From RACS-047 sp031553855 (GTDB lineage: Bacteria > Bacillota > Clostridia > Christensenellales > Pumilibacteraceae): a stretch of DNA of 64,000 bases. The stretch lies in assembly GCA_031553855.1 (NCBI GenBank), contig JAVBKW010000004.1:1-64000 (forward strand). Direction: 5' to 3'. Of this stretch, positions 59,097 to 64,000 are shown one piece after another; position 1 is the first letter of the stretch, and each line of letters begins with the position of its first letter. The position numbers and the translations under genes are program-made. Under the pieces are notes generated by a model that did not search any database, was not told the origin of the DNA, and saw nothing but the letters and a program-made list of their open reading frames with translations.

Positions 59097-60109
59097 TGGC
59101 AGTTTTAGAAATTGCTTTAGAAATCGGCACTTCGTTCACATCGGTTTTTCTATCCGGCAACGGAATAGTTTTGCGCGAGCCTACCGTCATCGCGTTCTTC
59201 GGCGACCCGAAAAACAAAAAGATACGCGCGGTGGGGCAGGAAGCGTATGATATGCTTGGCAAAACGCCGGATAAAACGACGATCGTTTCTCCGGTTGCCG
59301 ACGGAGTCATTTCCGACCCAGCGGCTTGCGCGCTGCTTTTAACGGAGTTTATTAAAAAGATACTGCCTCAAAGCTTTATTTTCTTTCCCCGTATCAAGGC
59401 AATTTTAGGCATTCCGATGGGGCTGTCTTTAAACGAACGGAAAATGTACGAGGACGTAGTTTTAAACTCGTTTGTCAAAGAAGTGACTATGGTGGAAAAT
59501 ATAATGCTGTCGGCAATAGGCGTAGACCTTCCTATCGGCAGTCATTTCGGCGGACTCATTGCCAACATAGGCGGCGGCACGACTGAAGTTGCGGCTATCG
59601 CGCTCAGCGGCATAATCGACGGCTGCGGAGTAACTCTTGGCGGCAACCTGATGGACAACGCGATAATCGACTACGTGGCAGGGCGGCACAACCTCAAAAT
59701 CGGGCTTAGCACCGCGCGTAAAATCAAGACTGATATCGGCACGCTGTATGAAAACGATTTGTCCGATATGACGGTGAACGGCATCGACATCTCCACAAAA
59801 ACTATTGCCAACGCAAAAATCAAGGCGTCTGAAATCTACAACGTATTGCGCCCGTACTATATCCGCATCCGCGACGCTATCGAAAGCATAATCAATATGC
59901 TGCCGCCGGAAATTGCCTCCGACGTTAAAAAATCCGGACTCTATATCTGCGGCGGCGCAAGCCTTATATCGGGGCTGGATAAATTTATGTCCGAAGAATT
60001 AGGCATTAAAACTTTTATCCGTGAAGACCCCTCCCACGCGGCGATTTTAGGCGCGGGAAAGCTGCTCTCGAACGTGGATCTTTTAGAAGAGCTATTGACT
60101 CAAAAGTAG
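59096..60109 (+). CDS. MreB-like actin homologue, divergent active site
   Basis: 337 residues. Actin fold of the MreB family: REPTVIAFFGD, PVADGVISDPAA, KAILGIPMGLSLNERK, IGGGTTEVAAIALSGI, GGNLMDNAIIDYV, YICGGASLISGLDKFM. Phosphate loop 1 has Glu9 where MreB has Asp (ALEIGT), and phosphate loop 2 is NIGGGT with Asn157 where MreB has the conserved Asp. So ATP hydrolysis may be weak and this may be an MreB paralogue. It normally guides cell-wall synthesis beneath the membrane. No mreC/mreD follow. Confidence 0.8.
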   Translation: MAVLEIALEIGTSFTSVFLSGNGIVLREPTVIAFFGDPKNKKIRAVGQEAYDMLGKTPDKTTIVSPVADGVISDPAACALLLTEFIKKILPQSFIFFPRIKAILGIPMGLSLNERKMYEDVVLNSFVKEVTMVENIMLSAIGVDLPIGSHFGGLIANIGGGTTEVAAIALSGIIDGCGVTLGGNLMDNAIIDYVAGRHNLKIGLSTARKIKTDIGTLYENDLSDMTVNGIDISTKTIANAKIKASEIYNVLRPYYIRIRDAIESIINMLPPEIASDVKKSGLYICGGASLISGLDKFMSEELGIKTFIREDPSHAAILGAGKLLSNVDLLEELLTQK

Positions 60110-60173
60110 TTTGAAAACGGGCTTAATGTCAAAATGCAGGGTTGTCGCGTAGCGCGGCAATCGGAGAGAAAAA

Positions 60174-60218
60174 AAAGTGCAGTCTCACGAAAAAATTCGT
60201 GAGACTGCACTTTGTTTT
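60174..60218 (+). terminator. terminator of the ppx-maf-mreB operon
   Basis: 18-bp perfect stem (AAAGTGCAGTCTCACGAA and complement) with an AAAA loop, then TGTTTT. Confidence 0.9.
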
Positions 60219-60242
60219 AAGCGAAAATATGAGCGGAGGGCT

Positions 60243-60360
60243 GTTTCAAGAAGGGGTTAGAGACGGGTAACAGGTGGCAAAATGGCGACAGGAGTGTATT
60301 TCAAATACTCGACTTAGCCATTTTGACACACGTAGCCCGTATATGACCCCTTATTGAGAC
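60243..60360. repeat. 118-bp imperfect palindrome
   Basis: Paired arms GTTTCAAGAAGGGGT/ACCCCTTATTGAGAC, ACGGG/CCCGT, GGTGGCAAAATGGC/GCCATTTTGACAC, and a GAGTGTATTT/AAATACTC top. Lies between the mreB terminator and the end of the leftward ATPase gene. Confidence 0.75.
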
Positions 60361-60373
60361 ACGCCCCTTTTTT

Positions 60374-61414
60374 TCAGTTAAGCGCAGATTCTATATCCCG
60401 GATCAATTTCTCGGTTTCTTTGTCCAGCCCCGAAAAATCCATCTGCGGGATATAACATTTTTCGATTTCCATATGGCAGGCCTTTGCCTCCGCTAAGGCT
60501 TTTGCCGCAAGGCTTAAGATATGCCGGACGCTGTCGTCCGCATATAAAAGTCCGTCGCGCTTAACTGCATACCGCTCTTTTATAAGCGTGCTTTCAAGAG
60601 AGCATTCTGTGCCGAACCCTTGTTCGCACGTCAATAAAACCGGATCCGCGCCGGTTTGCAGAGCTTGCGGCATATCGGGGCATAAAACGTCGCCGAATGA
60701 AATATAGCCGCAGCTGCTTTCCTCAAGCCTTGAGGCGATATCGTCTAAGATCAGCCTTGCCGCGTAAGGGTTGCCGCTCAGCCCGGTAATTTTTGAGTAA
60801 TTGTTCCGCTGCGTAAATCCGGCCTTTCCGTCCTCGGCGACTGCCGATAAAAACAGCCTGCGGTTTTTCACGCCGCCGAACAGGGGCGTCATTTGCTCCC
60901 AGAGCCTGCCGGAAATTTCGCGCACGGCGTTTTTGTCCGTTAAGGATGCGTAGGTTAAATTAACTGCCTTGTCAAGTTCGGACGCAGCCTTGATATAAGC
61001 GTAAGCATTGTCAAAATACTCTTTTTTCTGCCGCATGAGGCGGCCTACCTTTAGCTTATGCTCCTTTACCCCCGGCCCGATATACTGCCCTAAGTTTACT
61101 ATCACATCCGTAATTCCCGGCATAGCCGGTTCCGCCGCGTGAGGCTCGGTGCCGTCTATTATAGCGGTGTTGGAGCCGGCGATACGCACGCCGTCGAGGC
61201 TTGAAATATCGGACGAGCAGAAAAAATACTCGACCTCCTCGCCCAAATTTTCAAAATACGCTCCGACCTTTTTCATTAAAGTACTTTTACCCGTTCCCGA
61301 GCCGCCTTTAAGTATATATAAAAAGCCTTCTTTTTGACTGTCGTTGATCTGATCGAAACGATTGCAAAAGCCCTCGCCCGTATTTGCCGCCGCAAAATAA
61401 GATTTTCCTTTCAT
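60374..61414 (-). CDS. P-loop ATPase of the PRK06851 type
   Basis: 346 residues, GAGGT 9 bases before the ATG. Walker A GGSGTGKSTLMKK at 36-48 after FLYILK; ISSLDGVRI, IIDGTEPHAAEP and the C-terminal half that lacks a second P-loop. The layout matches a conserved clostridial ATPase family of unknown function (full members repeat the P-loop domain). Leftward, single gene, converging with mreB. No partner is obvious nearby except dpaA, which is divergent. Confidence 0.65.
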   Translation of the reverse strand: MKGKSYFAAANTGEGFCNRFDQINDSQKEGFLYILKGGSGTGKSTLMKKVGAYFENLGEEVEYFFCSSDISSLDGVRIAGSNTAIIDGTEPHAAEPAMPGITDVIVNLGQYIGPGVKEHKLKVGRLMRQKKEYFDNAYAYIKAASELDKAVNLTYASLTDKNAVREISGRLWEQMTPLFGGVKNRRLFLSAVAEDGKAGFTQRNNYSKITGLSGNPYAARLILDDIASRLEESSCGYISFGDVLCPDMPQALQTGADPVLLTCEQGFGTECSLESTLIKERYAVKRDGLLYADDSVRHILSLAAKALAEAKACHMEIEKCYIPQMDFSGLDKETEKLIRDIESALN

Positions 61415-61601
61415 AATTTAAATACCTCGTTTCATTATATTCTTAAAAACACCGTTTTGTGACTCATTACGGGTTTTTTAGCGAGGCTTGAGATGCGTTT
61501 TTAGTGAGGTTTGCGACGCATTAAAGGGTTTTAAATCAGGCGGCAGGCTGCGGTACGTTTGTATTTTTCAGCGCATATATTGCTATATAGGAGGGAAAGA
61601 A

Positions 61602-62363
61602 TTGATTTATTTTGTTGAGATTTCCGACAACCGGAATCTTCTCTTGTTGAACAGGCTGAAAGAAAAACATAATGCAACCGCTTTTAATTTCGGAGAAAGC
61701 TGTGCTGCGGACTCAGAAAACACGCTTATAATTTTTTCTCCGGCGCGTAAACTGTCTTTAGAGGAAGCCGCGCAGCTGCCTGAGCGTTCAAATATTGCGG
61801 GCGGAAAGCAGCGGGAGGAAATAACTGAGGTATTAAACGGGCGCTCTATAACGTATCATAATCTTTTGGACAGCGAAAGCTATGCCGTTAAAAACGCTAA
61901 GCTGACGGCGGAAGCGACTCTTGCTTTACTGATAAGCAGTACGGAAAAATCTATTTTTGAAAATAACGTGCTGATTTTAGGGCTTGGGAGGGTAGGTAAG
62001 GCCGCCGCCTTATTGCTTCAAAAAACCGGAGTCAAAACCGACGCCGCCGCCTCTGATAAAGCCGAGCTTGACGCCTCGTCATTATACGTAGGCAACGCCT
62101 TTGCATTAAATGAGCTGCCCCGGCGCATAAACGGTTACGACGTTATCATCAATACGGTTCCGGCAAAAATTCTGGAAAAAGAGTCGCTTGAAAAAATACA
62201 GGCGGGCGCGGCGTTGATCGAGCTTGCCTCGCAAAGCTGCCTTTGTGACGGGCTTGCGGAAAAATATCCTTTCACTTATATCAGCGCGCCATCTCTTCCG
62301 ACTAAATATTCTGCGTTGAGCGCGGCGGATATCTTGCTTGAGTGTGTATATGAAATAAACTAG
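61602..62363 (+). CDS. dpaA: dipicolinate synthase subunit A
   Basis: 253 residues from a TTG at 61602 (AGGAGGG upstream; the longer frame from 61488 has no site). With DpaB it makes dipicolinate from dihydrodipicolinate in the mother cell during sporulation. NAD-binding LILGLGRVGKAAALLLQKTG lies at about 127-146, then INGYDVIINTVPAKIL, IELASQ and YISAPSLPTKYS. N-terminus (VEISDNRNLLLLNRLKEKHNAT) is short and divergent. A 240-bp gap separates it from dpaB, which in other genomes follows directly. Confidence 0.8.
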   Translation: MIYFVEISDNRNLLLLNRLKEKHNATAFNFGESCAADSENTLIIFSPARKLSLEEAAQLPERSNIAGGKQREEITEVLNGRSITYHNLLDSESYAVKNAKLTAEATLALLISSTEKSIFENNVLILGLGRVGKAAALLLQKTGVKTDAAASDKAELDASSLYVGNAFALNELPRRINGYDVIINTVPAKILEKESLEKIQAGAALIELASQSCLCDGLAEKYPFTYISAPSLPTKYSALSAADILLECVYEIN

Positions 62364-62604
62364 AAAAGAATTCATCGCCGGATTTACCGCTACGCTTACC
62401 TTGCCGACTTGGTCGAGTATCAAATATACACTCCCGGCGTCGGCAAGGCAACTGTTGCGGCACTGCGGCGCGACTTCTTTTTTAGTAAATAATGCGTCGG
62501 CCATAGCAAAATGCAGACAGAAGAGAATATATTTTTTAGCATTTTCTGGACGGATGAGTCGCGGAACGTCCACTCTTTGTAAATCAATTCGTAAAAAACA
62601 TAAG
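62357..62604 (+). repeat. inserted segment between dpaA and dpaB with 21-bp repeat copy 2
   Basis: 62357-62377 equals 19861-19881. It is followed by a 10-bp inverted repeat CCTTGCCGAC (62399-62408)/GTCGGCAAGG (62439-62448). The dpaB frame stays open through much of it, but without a start codon plus ribosome site. Another plus frame reads LADLVEYQIYTPGVGKATVA to a stop near 62492, like a gene remnant. Confidence 0.5.
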
Positions 62605-63192
62605 ATGGAAAATAATAAAATAAAAAATATCGGCTTGGCTATTACAGGCTCTTTTTGTACTTTCGACCGTATTCTTTCAGAGCTAAAAAAAATCATCGAT
62701 CACGGCTATAACGTCATACCTATTTTTTCCTATGCGACCGCAAACACCGACACAAGATTCGGCACTGCGGCGGATTTTAGGCGTAAAGTCGTAGAGCTGA
62801 CCGGAAAAGAGCCGGTCGATTCGCTCGTTTTAGCCGAGCCGCTCGGGCCTAAGGGTATGATAGACATTATGGTAGTCGCGCCCTGTACCGGGAATACTTT
62901 AGCAAAAATCTCGCAGGCGATAACAGATACGCCGGTAACGATGGCGGTAAAAGCGCATTTCAGAAATAATAAGCCGGTCGTTATCGCCGTTTCGAGCAAC
63001 GATCTTCTGGGCATTAATTTCAGGAACCTTGGCTCATTGATGTCTATGAAAAACATTTATTTTGTGCCGTTCGGCCAGGACGACCACCTCAAAAAACCTA
63101 AGTCGTTAATATCCGACTACAGCCTTTTGCTTCCCGCAATCGAAAAAGCCGCGGATGGAGAGCAGCTGCAGCCGCTTTTACTAAGAACTTAA
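62605..63192 (+). CDS. dpaB: dipicolinate synthase subunit B
   Basis: 195 residues from the ATG at 62605, the point where homology-type sequence begins (NIGLAITGSFCTFDRILSELKKI). Flavoprotein (UbiX/PPCDC-like) fold: GLAITGSFC phosphate loop, MVVAPCTGNTLAKISQAITDTPVTMAVKAHFRNNKPVVIAVSSNDLLG. Works with DpaA in the last step of dipicolinate synthesis. The ATG has no good SD site. A 166-bp dispersed repeat follows. Confidence 0.9.
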   Translation: MENNKIKNIGLAITGSFCTFDRILSELKKIIDHGYNVIPIFSYATANTDTRFGTAADFRRKVVELTGKEPVDSLVLAEPLGPKGMIDIMVVAPCTGNTLAKISQAITDTPVTMAVKAHFRNNKPVVIAVSSNDLLGINFRNLGSLMSMKNIYFVPFGQDDHLKKPKSLISDYSLLLPAIEKAADGEQLQPLLLRT

Positions 63193-63193
63193 A

Positions 63194-63359
63194 AACAAGA
63201 CTGTGAGTGAGAGTCCGATTAATTTTAAGCTACGTCTTTTTTGCTGGAAAACCCCTTCTTTTCTTGCAAATAGCGGTGCTATCAGGTGCAAAAACAAGTG
63301 TTTTTTCTATCTAAAAAATACTTGCTTAAGATTTAATCAACTCTTTTCACAGTCTTGTT
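63194..63359. repeat. dispersed repeat, copy 2 (TIR-bounded, multi-hairpin)
   Basis: 166 bp, same orientation as the copy at 44387-44550. Terminal inverted repeat AACAAGACTGTGA / TCACAGTCTTGTT is perfect here. Inner pairs GATTAATTTTAAGC/GCTTAAGATTTAATC, TTGCAAATAGC/GCTATCAGGTGCAA and AAGTGTTTTTT/AAAAAATACTT are kept. Confidence 0.8.
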
Positions 63360-63394
63360 AAAAGTCTCAATAAGCTGTTTGACAATATAACAAC

Positions 63395-63436
63395 AAAACC
63401 GGGCTAAAGCGTTTAAAGGCGTTTTAGTCCGGTTTT
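63395..63436. terminator. bidirectional terminator between dpaB and hydrogenase gene
   Basis: AAAACCGG/CCGGTTTT with inner CTAAA-G-CG/CG-T-TTTAG pairing; A/T tracts on both sides. Confidence 0.7.
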
Positions 63437-63462
63437 AAATAAATTTTTATAACTTTCTTCTT

Positions 63463-64000
63463 TTAAAATTTTCTGCTGAAAATGTCAGACTCTAAAAGAT
63501 CGTCGTCGGTGTCGATCCCTATGCGGTGAAGAAGCTCTATTATATAGGCGTTATCTATGGGAGTTTTGTAGGGGGCAAGCGCGGCATAACCGTTTACCTG
63601 ATCCGTCGCCGTCTCAACCGGTATACAAGCTTTTGGGCCGCCCACGCAGCCGCCGGCGCAGCCCATACCCTCGAAAAAGTTTGCGGAGGCCTTGCCTTCC
63701 AAAATACTATTCAGCATAAGCTTGCAGGAGGCGACTCCGTCGGCGTGTTCGGCTTTGGGGAGTATGTCCCTTTCAGGATTTATGCGTTTAATAGTGCATT
63801 CTATAGCCTCGCTGACGCCCTTGCGCCTTGCATAAATGCGCCCTGAATATGACGAATGATCCTTGTCGATAGAGGGGAAATCCGACGGGTTTACGCCTAA
63901 GGCGGCAAAAATATCCTTTACCTCGCTGAAAGTCAGCACCCTGTCGATAGCGCCCGCGATGTCGGGCTCTCTGGCTTCGGCTTTTTTGGCGATACAAGGG
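63463..64000 (-). CDS. [FeFe]-hydrogenase C-terminal domain protein, partial (5' end outside window)
   Basis: The last 179 codons of a leftward gene. From the window edge it reads PCIAKKAEARE (the H-cluster motif PCxxKxxE), DRVLTFSEVKDIFAALGV, SGRIYARRKGVSEAIE, and FFEGMGCAGGCVGGPKAC, a variant of the third H-cluster motif (ExMACxGGC). The GGCVGGP form is that of smaller, non-standard [FeFe]-hydrogenase groups rather than the main fermentative HydA. Such proteins evolve or sense H2. The N-terminal Fe-S domains are outside the window. Confidence 0.8.
   Translation of the reverse strand, partial: PCIAKKAEAREPDIAGAIDRVLTFSEVKDIFAALGVNPSDFPSIDKDHSSYSGRIYARRKGVSEAIECTIKRINPERDILPKAEHADGVASCKLMLNSILEGKASANFFEGMGCAGGCVGGPKACIPVETATDQVNGYAALAPYKTPIDNAYIIELLHRIGIDTDDDLLESDIFSRKF

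Noticed and set aside
62401..62604. N-terminal extension of DpaB
   Set aside because: The frame is open but the sequence is not DpaB-like, other frames are open too, and the family begins at the ATG at 62605.
1..64000. CRISPR arrays, rRNA and tRNA genes, transposase genes
   Set aside because: No regularly spaced direct repeats with unique spacers, no rRNA segments, no cloverleaf and no DDE or HUH transposase pattern were found on reading.

Overview
The window looks like a chromosomal piece of an anaerobic, endospore-forming Clostridia-type Firmicute of moderate GC. The signs are a complete Rnf operon (rnfCDGEAB), both dipicolinate synthase subunits (spore core), an [FeFe]-hydrogenase C-terminal domain, a single-chain glycyl-tRNA synthetase, ECF-type vitamin uptake next to type III pantothenate kinase, strong SD sequences and many TTGACA-17-TATAAT promoters. 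A placement near Christensenellales is only a guess from protein style.

Positions 1 to about 13,450 are an integrative element whose left end lies outside the window. Its right end is a serine recombinase split by a one-base deletion. A leftward operon (ArdC-like protein, small protein, DUF3846, a conserved ICE-type protein, YodL/DUF4316) resembles conjugative-element anti-restriction cargo. A second leftward operon (11006 to 4171) joins an HTH protein, a primase-polymerase-like protein, a P4-type D5 helicase, a terminase-small-like protein, a beta-rich protein and a phage tail tape measure, with no capsid, portal or large terminase in view. A CI-like repressor and a Cro-like/BRO antirepressor pair sit at two divergent promoter regions.

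Positions 13,450 to 64,000 are core chromosome: a membrane repeat protein, glyS, a Cys/Gly-rich micropeptide, panT-like and coaX, hom, a large surface protein, an RNase LS-type HEPN protein, pyrG, membrane and lipid genes, an O-antigen-ligase-like gene, a Na/Pi symporter, two RNA methyltransferases, a diguanylate cyclase, a second giant surface protein, two half-size TauE proteins, the Rnf operon with a lipoprotein, a PdaB-type deacetylase, an SSB, a third large surface protein, Ppx/GppA-HD, Maf, an MreB-like protein, an ATPase, dpaA/dpaB and the partial hydrogenase.

The most unusual points are: (1) a CTP synthase whose glutaminase domain has lost both the nucleophilic Cys and the catalytic His; (2) the capsid-less replication plus tape-measure operon; (3) a 165-bp repeat with terminal inverted repeats and internal hairpins, present twice 19 kb apart; (4) an RnlA-like HEPN RNase with a Q/N-rich linker and no visible antitoxin; (5) an ArdC-like protein whose HExxH motif has eroded; (6) several leaderless-looking promoters; (7) long structured palindromes, one of them in the rnf leader. 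All assignments come from reading sequence and motifs; no database search was run.
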